From Meghimatium bilineatum (Eukaryota; Mollusca; Gastropoda; Stylommatophora; Philomycidae), in the NCBI GenBank assembly GCA_034231615.1, contig CM067306.1, positions 31,628,617 through 31,692,616 on the forward strand: a stretch of 64,000 nucleotides of DNA, given 5' to 3'. The notes beneath the pieces are model-generated. The model did no database searches. It had not been told where the DNA came from and worked only from the letters and a program-made list of their open reading frames with translations. Shown here in pieces: positions 1 through 14,700 of this stretch. Positions within the stretch are counted from its first letter, which is position 1; every line of letters begins with the position of its first letter. Both the position numbers and the translations under genes were made by a program.

Positions 1-2775
1 TTCTGATTTTTGCACTATAGGAATTAAGTAGAAAAAGATTGTGTCTATATGTCGCATCAAAAGAAAATTTTTAAATTTTTATTATAAGAATGTGTTAATA
101 TGGCGCATATTTACATACAAAGTATATTTTATAAAAATGTTTACTTCTGAATTTTGCACTATTGGAACTAAGCAGAAAAAGAATGTGTTTATATGTCATA
201 TATTTATATACAAGGTAAATTTTATAAAAATATTTACTTCTGATTTTTGCATCATAGGAACTAAGTAGAAAAAGAATGTGTTTATATGTCACATAAAAAG
301 AAAAAAGGAAATTTTATAAAAATGTTTATTTTTTGAATTTTGCACTATAGGATCTAAGCAGTAAAAGAATGTGTTTATGTAGTAGCATAAATATAAAATA
401 GTAAATTTTTTTGATGTTTATTTTTTTAATTTTGCACTATAGGAATTAAGTAGAAAAAGAATGTGTTTATATGTCATATATACAAGGAAAATTTTATAAA
501 ATATTTACTTCTGATTTTTGCACTATAGGAATTAAGTAGAAAAAGAATGTGTTTATATGTCGCATCAAAATAAAATTTTTTAAATTTTTTATAAGAATGT
601 GTTAATATGGCGCATATTTACATACAAAGTATATTTTATAAAAATGTTTACTTCTGAATTTTGCACTATTGGAACTAAGCAGAAAAAAATGTGTTTATAT
701 GTCATATATTTATATACAAGGTAAATTTTAGTAAAATATTTACTTCTGATTTTTGCACTATAGGAACTAAGTAGAAAAAAGAATGTGTTTATGTCGCAGA
801 AATATAAAAAAGATAATTTTTAAAATATTTATTTTTGAATTTTGCGCTATAGGAATTAAGTAGAATAGAATGTGTTTATTTGTCATATATACAAGGACAA
901 TTTTATAAAAATATTTACTTCTGATTTTTGCACTATAGGAATTAAGTAGAAAAAGAATGTGTTTATATGTCGCATCAAAAGAAAATTTTTTAAATTTTTT
1001 ATAAGAATGTGTTAATATGGCGCATATTTACATACAAAGTATATTTTATAAAAATGTTTACTTCTGAATTTTGCACTATTGGAACTAAGCAGAAAAAAAT
1101 GTGTTTATATGTCATATATTTATAAACAAGGTAAATTTTAGTAAAATATTTACTTCTGATTTTTGCACTATAGGAGCTAAGTAGAAATAGAATGTGTTTA
1201 TATGTAGCATAAAAAAAGAATATTCTTTTTAAATGTTAATTTTTGGAATTTTGCACTATAGGATCTAAGTAGTAAAATAATGTGTTTATGTACATAAATA
1301 TAAAATAGTAAATTTTTTAATGTTTATTTTTTGAATTTTGCACTATAGGAATTAAGTAGAAAAAGAATGTGTTTATATGTCATATATACAAGGTAAATTT
1401 TATAAAAATATTTACTTCTGATTTTTGCACTATAGGAATTAAGTAGAAATAGAATGTGTTTATATGTCGCATAAAAAGAAAATTTTTTAAAATGTTTATA
1501 AGAATGTGTTAATATGGCGCATATTTACATACAAAGTATATTTTATAAAAATGTTTACTTCTGAATTTCGCACTATAGAAACTAGGTAGAAAAAAATAAT
1601 GTCATAGGAACTAAGTAGAAAAAGAATGTGTTTATATGTCATATATTTATATACAAGGTAAATTTTATAAAAATATTTACTTCTTTTTTTTGCATCATAG
1701 GAACTAAGTAGAAAAAGAATGTGTTTATATGTCACATAAAAATAAAAAGGAAATTTTATAAAAATGTTTATTTTTAAATTTTGCACTATAGGAACTAAGC
1801 AGTAAAAGAATGTTTTTATGTAGCATAAATATAAAATAGTAAATTTTTTTAATGTTTATTTTTTGAATTTTGCTCTATAGGATATAGTAGAAAAAGAATG
1901 TGTTTATATGTCATATATACAAGGAAAATTTTATAAAAATATTTACTTCTGATTTTTGCACTATAGGAATTAAGTAGAAAAAGATTGTGTCTATATGTCG
2001 CATCAAAAAAAATTTTTAAATTTGTATTATAAGAATGTGTTAATATGGCGCATATTTACATACAAAGTATATTTTATAAAAATGTTTACTTCTGAATTTT
2101 GCACTATTGGAACTAAGCAGAAAAAGAATGTGTTTATATGTCATATATTTATATACAAGGTAAATTTTATAAAAATATTTACTTCTGATTTTTGCATCAT
2201 AGGAACTAAGTAGAAAAAGAATGTGTTTATATGTCACATAAAAAGAAAAAAGGAAATTTTATAAAAATGTTTATTTTTTGAATTTTGCACTATAGGATCT
2301 AAGCAGTAAAAGAATGTGTTTATGTAGTAGCATAAATATAAAATAGTAAATTTTTTTGATGTTTATTTTTTTAATTTTGCACTATAGGAATTAAGTAGAA
2401 AAAGAATGTGTTTATATGTCATATATACAAGGACAATTTTATAAAATATTTACTTCTGATTTTTGCACTATAGGAATTAAGTAGAAAAAGAATGTGTTTA
2501 TATGTCGCATCAAAATAAAATTTTTTAAATTTTTTATAAGAATGTGTTAATATGGCGCATATTTACATACAAAGTATGTTTTATAAAAATGTTTACTTCT
2601 GAATTTTGCACTATAGAAACTAGGTAGAAAAAAATAATGTCATAGGAACTAAGTAGAAAAAGAATGTGTTTATATGTCACATAAAAAGAAAAAGGAAATT
2701 TTATAAAAATGTTTATTTTTGAATTTTGCACTATAGGAACTAAGTAGAAATAGAATGTGTTTATATGTAGCATAA

Positions 2776-2793
2776 AAAAAGAATATTCTTTTT
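2776..2793. repeat. 18-bp perfect palindrome typical of one Sat-1 monomer class
   Basis: AAAAAGAATATTCTTTTT reads the same on both strands. It occurs about two dozen times in Sat-1, for example near 1209, 2776, 4169, 4700, 8797, 14038, 21661, 29331, 37828 and 40758. Its core, GAA-two bases-TTC, matches a pair of inverted heat-shock-factor half sites. Function is not shown. In a diverged class the core has become AGAAAATTATTTTT, which breaks the palindrome (near 22195, 25253, 27656). Confidence 0.75.
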
Positions 2794-3833
2794 AAATGTT
2801 AATTTTTGGAATTTTGCACTATAGGATCTAAGTAGTAAAAGAATGTGTTTATATGTAGCATAAAAAAAGAATATTCTTTTTAAATATTTATTTTTTGAAT
2901 TTTGCACTATAGGAATTAAGTAGAAAAAGAATGTGTTTATATGTCATATATACAAGGTAAATTTTATAAAAATATTTACTTCTGATTTTTGCACTATAGG
3001 AATTAAGAAGAAATAGAATGTGTTTATATGTCGCATAAAAAGAAAAAGGAAATTTTATAAAAATGTTTATTTTTGAATTTTGCACTATATGAACTAAGCA
3101 GTAAAAGAATGTTTTTATGTAGCATAAATATAAAATAGTAAATTTTTTTAATGTTTATTTTTTGAATTTTGCTCTATAGGATATAGTAGAAAAAGAATGT
3201 GTTTATATGTCACATATACAAGGAAAATTTTATAAAAATATTTACTTCTGATTTTTGCACTATAGGAATTAAGTAGAAAAAGATTGTGTCTATATGTCGC
3301 ATCAAAAGAAAATTTTTAAATTTTTATTATAAGAATGTGTTAATATGGCGCATATTTACATACAAAGTATATTTTATAAAAATGTTTACTTCTGAATTTT
3401 GCACTATTGGAACTAAGCAGAAAAAGAATGTGTTTATATGTCATATATTTATATACAAGGTAAATTTTATAAAAATATTTACTTCTGATTTTTGCATCAT
3501 AGGAACTAAGTAGAAAAAGAATGTGTTTATATGTCACATAAAAAGAAAAAAGGAAATTTTATAAAAATGTTTATTTTTTGAATTTTGCACTATAGGATCT
3601 AAGCAGTAAAAGAATGTGTTTATGTAGTAGCATAAATATAAAATAGTAAATTTTTTTGATGTTTATTTTTTTAATTTTGCACTATAGGAATTAAGTAGAA
3701 AAAGAATGTGTTTATATGTCATATATACAAGGACAATTTTATAAAATATTTACTTCTGATTTTTGCACTATAGGAATTAAGTAGAAAAAGAATGTGTTTA
3801 TATGTCGCATCAAAATAAAAATTTTTAAATTTT

Positions 3834-4726
3834 TTATAAGAATGTGTTAATATGGCGCATATTTACATACAAAGTATATTTTATAAAAATGTTTACTTCT
3901 GAATTTTGCACTATAGAAACTAGGTAGAAAAAAATAATGTCATAGGAACTAAGTAGAAAAAGAATGTGTTTATATGTCATATATTTATATACAAGGTAAA
4001 TTTTATAAAAATATTTACTTCTGATTTTTGCATCATAGGAACTAAGTAGAAATAGAATGTGTTTATATGTCACATAAAAAGAAAAAGGAAATTTTATAAA
4101 AATGTTTATTTTTGAATTTTGCACTATAGGAACTAAGTAGAAATAGAATGTGTTTATATGTAGCATAAAAAAAGAATATTCTTTTTAAATGTTAATTTTT
4201 TGAATTTTGCACTATAGGAATTAAGTAGAAAAAGAATGTATTTATATGTCATATATACAAGGTAAATTTTATAAAAATATTTACTTCTGATTTTTGCACT
4301 ATAGGAATTAAGTAGAAATAGAATGTGTTTATATGTCGCATAAAAAGAAAATTTTAAAAAATGTTTATAAGAATGTGTTAATATGGCGCATATTTACATA
4401 CAAAGTATATTTTATAAAAATGTTTACTTCTGAATTTTGCACTATAGAAACTAGGTAGAAAAAAATAATGTCATAGGAACTAAGTAGAAAAAGAATGTGT
4501 TTATATGTCATATATTTATATACAAGGTAAATTTTATAAAAATATTTACTTCTGATTTTTGCATCATAGGAACTAAGTAAAAAAAGAATGTGTTTATATG
4601 TCACATAAAAAGAAAAAGGAAATTTTATAAAAATGTTTATTTTTGAATTTTGCACTATAGGAACTAAGTAGAAATAGAATGTGTTTATATGTAGCATAAA
4701 AAAAGAATATTCTTTTTAAATGTTAA
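3834..4726. repeat. 531-bp higher-order unit inside Sat-1 (two copies)
   Basis: The segment from 3834 recurs at 4365 with an offset of 531 bp, and the match stays near-identical for about 360 bp. The unit combines five or so monomer classes in fixed order: a class with a short internal duplication (CTAGGTAGAAAAAAATAATG), the CATCATAG class, the palindrome class, the TATACAAGG class and the truncated GGCGCATATTTAC class. The same order recurs at spacings of 531-537 bp near 12047/12578, 15533/16070, 21321/21856, 24377/24914 and 31427/31961. I take it as a basic higher-order repeat of the array. Confidence 0.8.
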
Positions 4727-5700
4727 TTTTATGGAATTTTGCACTATAGGATCTAAGTAGTAAAAGAATGTGTTTATGTACATAAATATAAAATAGTAAA
4801 TTTTTTAATGTTTATTTTTTGAATTTTGCACTATAGGAATTAAGTAGAAAAAGAATGTGTTTATATGTCATATATACAAGGTAAATTTTATAAAAATATT
4901 TACTTCTGATTTTTGCACTATAGGAATTAAGTAGAAATAGAATGTGTTTATATGTCACATAAAAAGAAAATTTTTTAAAATGTTTATAAGAATGTGTTAA
5001 TATGGCGCATATTTACATACAAAGTATATTTTATAAAAATGTTTACTTCTGAATTTCGCACTATAGAAACTAGGTATAAAAAAATTATGTCATAGGAACT
5101 AAGTAGAAAAAGAATGTGTTTATATGTCATATATTTATATACAAGGTAAATTTTATAAAAATATTTACTTCTTTTTTTGCATCATAGGAACTAAGTAGAA
5201 AAAGAATGTGTTTATATGTCACATAAAAATAAAAAGGAAATTTTATAAAAATGTTTATTTTTGAATTTTGCACTATAGGAACTAAGCAGTAAAAGAATGT
5301 TTTTATGTAGCATAAATATAAAATAGTAAATTTTTTTAATGTTTATTTTTTGAATTTTGCTCTATAGGATATAGTAGAAAAAGAATGTGTTTATATGTCA
5401 TATATACAAGGAAAATTTTATAAAAATATTTACTTCTGATTTTTGCACTATAGGAATTAAGTAGAAAAAGATTGTGTCTATATGTCGCATCAAAAGAAAA
5501 TTTTTAAATTTTTATTATAAGAATGTGTTAATATGGCGCATATTTACATACAAAGTATATTTTATAAAAATGTTTACTTCTGAATTTTGCACTATTGGAA
5601 CTAAGCAGAAAAAGAATGTGTTTATATGTCATATATTTATATACAAGGTAAATTTTATAAAAATATTTACTTCTGATTTTTGCATCATAGGAACTAAGTA

Positions 5701-8700
5701 GAAATAGAATGTGTTTATATGTCACATAAAAAAAGAATATTCTTTTTAAATGTTAATTTTTGGAATTTTGCACTATAGGATCTAAGTAGTAAAAGAATGT
5801 GTTTATGTACATAAATATAAAATAGTAAATTTTTTAATGTTTATTTTTTGAATTTTGCACTATAGGAATTAAGTAGAAAAAGAATGTGTTTATATGTCAT
5901 ATATACAAGGTAAATTTTATAAAAATATTTACTTCTGATTTTTGCACTATAGGAATTAAGTAGAAATAGAATGTGTTTATATGTCGCATAAAAAGAAAAT
6001 TTTTTTAAATGTTTATAAGAATGTGTTAATATGGCGCATATTTACATACAAAGTATATTTTATAAAAATGTTTACTTCTGAATTTCGCACTATAGAAACT
6101 AGGTAGAAAAAAATAATGTCATAGGAACTAAGTAGAAAAAGAATGTGTTTATATGTCATATATTTATATACAAGGTAAATTTTATAAAAATATTTACTTC
6201 TTTTTTTGCATCATAGGAACTAAGTAGAAAAAGAATGTGTTTATATGTCACATAAAAATAAAAAGGAAATTTTATAAAAATGTTTATTTTTGAATTTTGC
6301 ACTATAGGAACTAAGCAGTAAAAGAATGTTTTTATGTAGCATAAATATAAAATAGTAAATTTTTTTAATGTTTATTTTTTGAATTTTGCTCTATAGGATA
6401 TAGTAGAAAAAGAATGTGTTTATATGTCATATATACAAGGAAAATTTTATAAAAATATTTACTTCTGATTTTTGCACTATAGGAATTAAGTAGAAAAAGA
6501 TTGTGTCTATATGTCGCATCAAAAGAAAATTTTTAAATTTTTATTATAAGAATGTGTTAATATGGCGCATATTTACATACAAAGTATATTTTATAAAATG
6601 TTTACTTCTGAATTTTGCACTATTGGAACTAAGCAGAAAAAGAATGTGTTTATATGTCATATATTTATATACAAGGTAAATTTTATAAAAATATTTACTT
6701 CTGATTTTTGCATCATAGGAACTAAGTAGAAAAAGAATGTGTTTATATGTCACATAAAAAGAAAAAAGGAAATTTTATAAAAATGTTTATTTTTTGAATT
6801 TTGCACTATAGGATCTAAGCAGTAAAAGAATGTGTTTATGTAGTAGCATAAATATAAAATAGTAAATTTTTTTGATGTTTATTTATTTAATTTTGCACTA
6901 TAGGAATTAAGTAGAAAAAGAATGTGTTTATATGTCATATATACAAGGACAATTTTATAAAATATTTACTTCTGATTTTTGCACTATAGGAATTAAGTAG
7001 AAAAAGAATGTGTTTATATGTCGCATCAAAATAAAATTTTTTAAATTTTTTATAAGAATGTGTTAATATGGCGCATATTTACATACAAAGTATATTTTAT
7101 AAAAATGTTTACTTCTGAATTTTGCACTATTGGAACTAAGCAGAAAAAAATGTGTTTATATGTCATATATTTATATACAAGGTAAATTTTAGTAAAATAT
7201 TTACTTCTGATTTTTGCACTATAGGAACTAAGTAGAAATAGAATGTGTTTATATGTAGCATAAAAAAAGAATATTCTTTTTAAATGTTAATTTTTGGAAT
7301 TTTGCACTATAGGATCTAAGTAGTAAAAGAATGTGTTTATGTACATAAATATAAAATAGTAAATTTTTTAATGTTTATTTTTTGAATTTTGCACTATAGG
7401 AATTAAGTAGAAAAAGAATGTGTTTATATGTCATATATACAAGGTAAATTTTATAAAAATATTTACTTCTGATTTTTGCACTATAGGAATTAAGTAGAAA
7501 TAGAATGTGTTTATATGTCGCATAAAAAGAAAATTTTTTTAAATGTTTATAAGAATGTGTTAATATGGCGCATATTTACATACAAAGTATATTTTATAAA
7601 AATGTTTACTTCTGAATTTCGCACTATAGAAACTAGGTAGAAAAAAATAATGTCATAGGAACTAAGTAGAAAAAGAATGTGTTTATATGTCATATATTTA
7701 TATACAAGGTAAATTTTATAAAAATATTTACTTCTTTTTTTGCATCATAGGAACTAAGTAGAAAAAGAATGTGTTTATATGTCACATAAAAATAAAAAGG
7801 AAATTTTATAAAAATGTTTATTTTTGAATTTTGCACTATAGGAACTAAGCAGTAAAAGAATGTTTTTATGTAGCATAAATATAAAATAGTAAATTTTTTT
7901 AATGTTTATTTTTTGAATTTTGCTCTATAGGATATAGTAGAAAAAGAATGTGTTTATATGTCATATATACAAGGAAAATTTTATAAAAATATTTACTTCT
8001 GATTTTTGCACTATAGGAATTAAGTAGAAAAAGATTGTGTCTATATGTCGCATCAAAAGAAAATTTTTAAATTTTTATTATAAGAATGTGTTAATATGGC
8101 GCATATTTACATACAAAGTATATTTTATAAAATGTTTACTTCTGAATTTTGCACTATTGGAACTAAGCAGAAAAAGAATGTGTTTATATGTCATATATTT
8201 ATATACAAGGTAAATTTTATAAAAATATTTACTTCTGATTTTTGCATCATAGGAACTAAGTAGAAAAAGAATGTGTTTATATGTCACATAAAAAGAAAAA
8301 AGGAAATTTTATAAAAATGTTTATTTTTTGAATTTTGCACTATAGGATCTAAGCAGTAAAAGAATGTGTTTATGTAGTAGCATAAATATAAAATAGTAAA
8401 TTTTTTTGATGTTTATTTATTTAATTTTGCACTATAGGAATTAAGTAGAAAAAGAATGTGTTTATATGTCATATATACAAGGACAATTTTATAAAATATT
8501 TACTTCTGATTTTTGCACTATAGGAATTAAGTAGAAAAAGAATGTGTTTATATGTCGCATCAAAATAAAATTTTTTAAATTTTTTATAAGAATGTGTTAA
8601 TATGGCGCATATTTACATACAAAGTATATTTTATAAAAATGTTTACTTCTGAATTTTGCACTATTGGAACTAAGCAGAAAAAAATGTGTTTATATGTCAT

Positions 8701-8768
8701 ATATTTATATACAAGGTAAATTTTAGTAAAATATTTACTTCTGATTTTTGCACTATAGGAACTAAGTA
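5701..8768. repeat. 1,534-bp tandem block in Sat-1, two full copies
   Basis: Sequence from 5701 realigns at 7235 and again at 8769, an offset of 1,534 bp each time. A one-base shortening (TTTATAAAATGTTTACTTC where most copies have five A) is shared at about 6593 and 8127, so the two blocks share a private variant. A third, partial copy starts at 8769 and decays after about 8960. This indicates recent unequal exchange or slippage at kilobase scale rather than independent evolution of monomers. Confidence 0.8.
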
Positions 8769-11700
8769 GAAATAGAATGTGTTTATATGTAGCATAAAAA
8801 AAGAATATTCTTTTTAAATGTTAATTTTTGGAATTTTGCACTATAGGATCTAAGTAGTAAAAGAATGTGTTTATGTACATAAATATAAAATAGTAAATTT
8901 TTTAATGTTTATTTTTTGAATTTTGCACTATAGGAATTAAGTAGAAAAAGAATGTGTTTATATGTCGTATATACAAGGTAAATTTTATAAAAATATTTAC
9001 TTCTGATTTGTGCACTATAGGAATTAAGTAGAAATAAAATGTGTTTATATGTCGCATAAAAAGAAATTTTTTTAAAATGTTTATAAGAATGTGTTAATAT
9101 GGCGCATATTTACATACAAAGTATATTTTATAAAAATGTTTAATTCTGAATTTTGCACTATAGAAACTAGGTAGAAAAAAATAATGTCATAGGAACTAAG
9201 TAGAAAAAGAATGTGTTTATATGTCATATATTTATATACAAGGTAAATTTTATAAAAATATTTACTTCTGATTTTTGCATCATAGGAACTAAGTAGAAAA
9301 AGAATGTGTTTATATGTCACATAAAAAGAAAAAAGGAAATTTTATAAAAATGTTTATTTTTTGAATTTTGCACTATAGGATCTAAGCAGTAAAAGAATGT
9401 GTTTATGTAGTAGCATAAATATAAAATAGTAAATTTTTTTTGATGTTTATTTTTTTAATTTTGCACTACAGGAATTAAGTAGAAAAAGAATGTGTTTATA
9501 TGTCATATATACAAGGAAAATTTTATAAAATATTTACTTTTGATTTTTGCATCATAGGAACGAAGTAGAAAAAGATTGTGTTTATATGTCGCATCAAAAG
9601 AAAATTTTTAAATTTTTATTATAAGAATGTGTTAATATGGCGCATATTTACATACAAAGTATATTTTATAAAAATGTTTACTTCTGAATTTTGCACTATT
9701 GGAACAAAGTAGAAAAAGAATGTGTTTATATGTCATATATTTATATACAAGGTAAATTTTATAAAAATATTTACTTCTGATTTTTGCATCATAGGAACTA
9801 AGTAGAAAAAGAATGTGTTTATATGTCATATATTTATATACAAGGTAAATTTTATAAAAATATTTACTTCTGATTTTTGCATCATAGGAACTAAGTAGAA
9901 AAAGAATGTGTTTATATGTCACATAAAAAGAAAAAGGAAATTTTATAAAAATGTTTATTTTTGAATTTTGCACTATAGGAACTAAGTAGAAATAGAATGT
10001 GTTCATATGTAGCATAAAAAAAGAATATTCTTTTTAAATGTTAATTTTTTGAATTTTGCACTATAGGAATTAAGTAGAAAAAGAATGTATTTATATGTCA
10101 TATATACAAGGTAAATTTTATAAAAATATTTACTTCTGATTTTTGCACTATAGGAATTAAGTAGAAATAGAATGTGTTTATATGTCGCATAAAAAGAAAA
10201 TTTTTTAAAATGTTTATAAGAATGTGTTAATATGGCGCATATTTACAAACAAAGTATATTTTATAAAAATGTTTACTTCTGAATTTTGCACTATAGAAAC
10301 TAGGTAGAAAAAAATAATGTCATAGGAACTAAGTAGTAAAAGAATGTGTTTATATGTCATATAAAAAGAAAAAGGAAATTTTATAAAAATGTTTATTTTT
10401 GAATTTTGCACTATAGGAACTAAGTAGAAATAGAATGTGTTTATATGTAGCATAAAAAAAGAATATTCTTTTTAAATGTTAATTTTTGGAATTTTGCACT
10501 ATAGGATCTAAGTAGTAAAAGAATGTGTTTATGTACATAAATATAAAATAGTAAATTTTTTTATGTTTATTTTTTGAATTTTGCACTATAGGAATTAAGT
10601 AGAAAAAGAATGTGTTTATATGTCATATATACAAGGTAAATTTTATAAAAATATTTACTTCTGATTTTTGCACTATAGGAATTAAGTAGAAATAGAATGT
10701 GTTTATATGTCGCATAAAAAGAAAATTTTTTAAAATGTTTATAAGAATGTGTTAATATGGCGCATATTTACATACAAAGTATATTTTATAAAAATGTTTA
10801 CTTCTGAATTTTGCACTATAGAAACTAAGCAGAAAAAGAATGTGTTTATATGTCATATAATTATATACAAGGTATATTTTATAAAAATATTTACTTCTGA
10901 TTTTTGCATCATAGGAACTAAGTAGAAAAAGAATGTGTTTATATGTCACATAAAAAGAAAAAAGGAAATTTTATAAAAATGTTTATTTTTTGAATTTTGA
11001 ACTATAGGATCTAAGCAGTAAAAGAATGTGTTTATGTAGTAGCATAAATATAAAATAGTAAATTTTTTTAATGTTATTTTTTGAATTTTGCTCTATAGGA
11101 TATAGTAGAAAAAGAATGTGTTTATATGTCATATATACAAGGTAAATTTTAGTAAAATATTTACTTCTGATTTTTGCACTATAGGAACTAAGTAGAAAAA
11201 AGAATGTGTTTATGTCGCAGAAATATAAAATAGTAAATTTTTTAATGTTTATTTTTTGAATTTTGCACCATAGGAATTAAGTAGAAAAAGAATGTGTTTA
11301 TGTGTCATATATACAAGGTAAATTTTATAAAAATATTTACTTCTGATTTCTGCACTATAGGAATTAAGTAGAAATAAAATGTGTTTATATGTCGCATAAA
11401 AAGAAAATTTTTTAAAATGTTTATAAGAATGTGTTAATATGGCGCATATTTACATACAAAGAATATTTTATAAAAATGTTTACTTCTGAATTTTGCACTA
11501 TAGAAACTAGGTAGAAAAAAATAATGTCATAGGAACTAAGTAGAAAAAGAATGTGTTTATGTCATATATTTATATACAAGGTAAATTTTATAAAAATATT
11601 TACTTCTGATTTTTGCATCATAGGAACTAAGTAGAAAAAGAATGTGTTTATATGTCACATAAAAAGAAAAAAGGAAATTTTATAAAAATGTTTATTTTTT

Positions 11701-14700
11701 GAATTTTGCACTATAGGATCTAAGCAGTAAAAGAATGTGTTTATGTAGTAGCATAAATATAAAATAGTAAATTTTTTTGATGTTTATTTTTTTAATTTTG
11801 CACTACAGGAATTAAGTAGAAAAAGAATGTGTTTATATGTCATATATACAAGGAAAATTTTATAAAATATTTACTTCTGATTTTTGCATCATAGGAACTA
11901 AGTAGAAAAAGAATGTGTTTATATGTCATATATTTATATACAAGGTAAATTTTATAAAAATATTTACTTCTTTTTTTGCACTATAGGAATTAAGAAGAAA
12001 TAGAATGTGTTTATATGTCATATATAAAGAAAATTATTTTAAATGTTTATAAGAATGTGTTAATATGGCGTATATTTACATACAAAGTATATTTTATAAA
12101 AATGTTTCCATCTGAATTTTGCACTATAGAAACTAGGTAGAAAAAAATAATGTCATAGGAACTAAGTAGAAAAAGAATGTGTTTATATGTCATATATTTA
12201 TATACAAGGTAAATTTTATAAAAATATTTACTTCTGATTTTTGCACCATAGGAACTAAGTAGAAAAATAATGTGTTTATATGTCACATAAAAAGAAAAAG
12301 GAAATTTTATAAAAATGTTTATTTTTGAATTTTGCACTATAGGAACTAAGTAGAAATAGAATGTGTTTATATGTAGCATAAAAAAAGAATATTCTTTTTA
12401 AATGTTAATTTTTTGAATTTTGCACTATAGGAATTAAGTAGAAAAAGAATGTATTTATATGTCATATATACAAGGTAAATTTTATAAAAATATTTACTTC
12501 TGATTTTTGCACTATAGGAATTAAGTAGAAATCGAATGTGTTTATATGTCGCATAAAAAGAAAATTTTTTAAAATGTTTATAAGAATGTGTTAATATGGC
12601 GCATATTTACATACAAAGTATATTTTATAAAAATGTTTACTTCTGAATTTTGCACTATAGAAATTAGGTAGAAAAAAATAATGTCATAGGAACTAAGTAG
12701 AAAAAGAATGTGTTTATATGTCATATATTTATATACAAGGTAAATTTTATAAAAATATTTACTTCTGATTTTTGCATCATAGGAACTAAGTAGAAAAAGA
12801 ATGTGTTTATATGTCACATAAAAAGAAAAAGGAAATTTTATAAAAATGTTTATTTTTGAATTTTGCACTATAGGAACTAAGTAGAAAAAGAATGTGTTTA
12901 TATGTCATATATACAAGGTAAATTTTATAAAAATATTTACTTCTGATTTTTGCACTATAGGAATTAAGTAGAAATAGAATGTGTTTATATGTCGCATAAA
13001 AAGAAAATTTTTTTTAATGTTTATAAGAATGTGTTAATATGGCGCATATTTACATACAAAGTATATTTTATAAAAATGTTTACTTCTGAATTTTGCACTA
13101 TAGAAACTAAGCAGAAAAAGAATGTGTTTATATGTCATATAATTATATACAAGGTATATTTTATAAAAATATTTACTTCTGATTTTTGCATCATAGGAAC
13201 TAAGTAGAAAAAGAATGTGTTTATATGTCACATAAAAAGAAAAAAGGAAATTTTATAAAAATGTTTATTTTTTGAATTTTGAACTATAGGATCTAAGCAG
13301 TAAAAGAATGTGTTTATGTAGTAGCATAAATATAAAATAGTAAATTTTTTTAATGTTATTTTTTGAATTTTGCTCTATAGGATATAGTAGAAAAAGAATG
13401 TGTTTATATGTCATATATACAAGGTAAATTTTAGTAAAATATTTACTTCTGATTTTTGCACTATAGGAACTTAGTAGAAAAAAGAATGTGTTTATGTCGC
13501 AGAAATATAAAATAGTACATTTTTTAATGTTTATTTTTTGAATTTTGCACCATAGGAATTAAGTAGAAAAAGAATGTGTTTATGTGTCATATATACAAGG
13601 TAAATTTTATAAAAATATTTACTTCTGATTTCTGCACTATAGGAATTAAGTAGAAATAAAATGTGTTTATATGTCGCATAAAAAGAAAATTTTTTAAAAT
13701 GTTTATAAGAATGTGTTAATATGGCGCATATTTACATACAAAGAATATTTTATAAAAATGTTTACTTCTGAATTTTGCACTATAGAAACTAGGTAGAAAA
13801 AAATAATGTCATAGGAACTAAGTAGAAAAAGAATGTGTTTATATGTCATATATTTATATACAAGGTAAATTTTATAAAAATATTTACTTCTGATTTTTGC
13901 ACCATAGGAACTAAGTAGAAAAATAATGTGTTTCTATGTCACATAAAAAGAAAAAGGAAATTTTATAAAAATGTTTATTTTTGAATTTTGCACTATAGGA
14001 ACTAAGTAGAAATAGAATGTGTTTATATGTAGCATAAAAAAAGAATATTCTTTTTAAATGTTAATTTTTTGAATTTTGCACTATAGGAATTAAGTAGAAA
14101 AAGAATGTATTTATATGTCATATATACAAGGTAAATTTTATAAAAATATTTACTTCTGATTTTTGCACTATAGGAATTAAGTAGAAATAGAATGTGTTTA
14201 TATGTCGCATAAAAAGAAAATTTTTTAAAATGTTTATAAGAATGTGTTAATATGGCGCATATTTACATACAAAGTATATTTTATAAAAATGTTTACTTCT
14301 GAATTTTGCACTATAGAAATTAGGTAGAAAAAAATAATGTCATAGGAACTAAGTAGAAAAAGAATGTGTTTATATGTCATATATTTATATACAAGGTAAA
14401 TTTTATAAAAATATTTACTTCTGATTTTTGCATCATAGGAACTAAGTAGAAAAAGAATGTGTTTATATGTCACATAAAAAGAAAAAGGAAATTTTATAAA
14501 AATGTTTATTTTTGAATTTTGCACTATAGGAACTAAGTAGAAATAGAATGTGTTTATATGTAGCATAAAAAAAGAATATTCTTTTTAAATGTTAATTTTT
14601 GGAATTTTGCACTATAGGATCTAAGTAGTAAAAGAATGTGTTTATGTACATAAATATAAAATAGTAAATTTTTTAATGTTTATTTTTTGAATTTTGCACT

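Noticed and set aside
41-268. Plus-strand 72-75 codon frames in Sat-1
   Set aside because: They overlap the minus-strand frames base for base and occur only in certain monomer orders, so they are not genes.
431-446. CACTATAGG in Sat-1 resembles the core of the phage T7 promoter
   Set aside because: Only 8-9 bases match and the upstream half is absent. This is coincidence in a repeat.
3834-4166. Repeated 65-112 codon minus-strand open frames (MLHINTFYFY..., MTYKHILFLL...) throughout Sat-1
   Set aside because: They follow the satellite monomer exactly, have no domain or consistent start context, and change length with every monomer indel. They are by-products of an AT-rich repeat low in stops on one strand.
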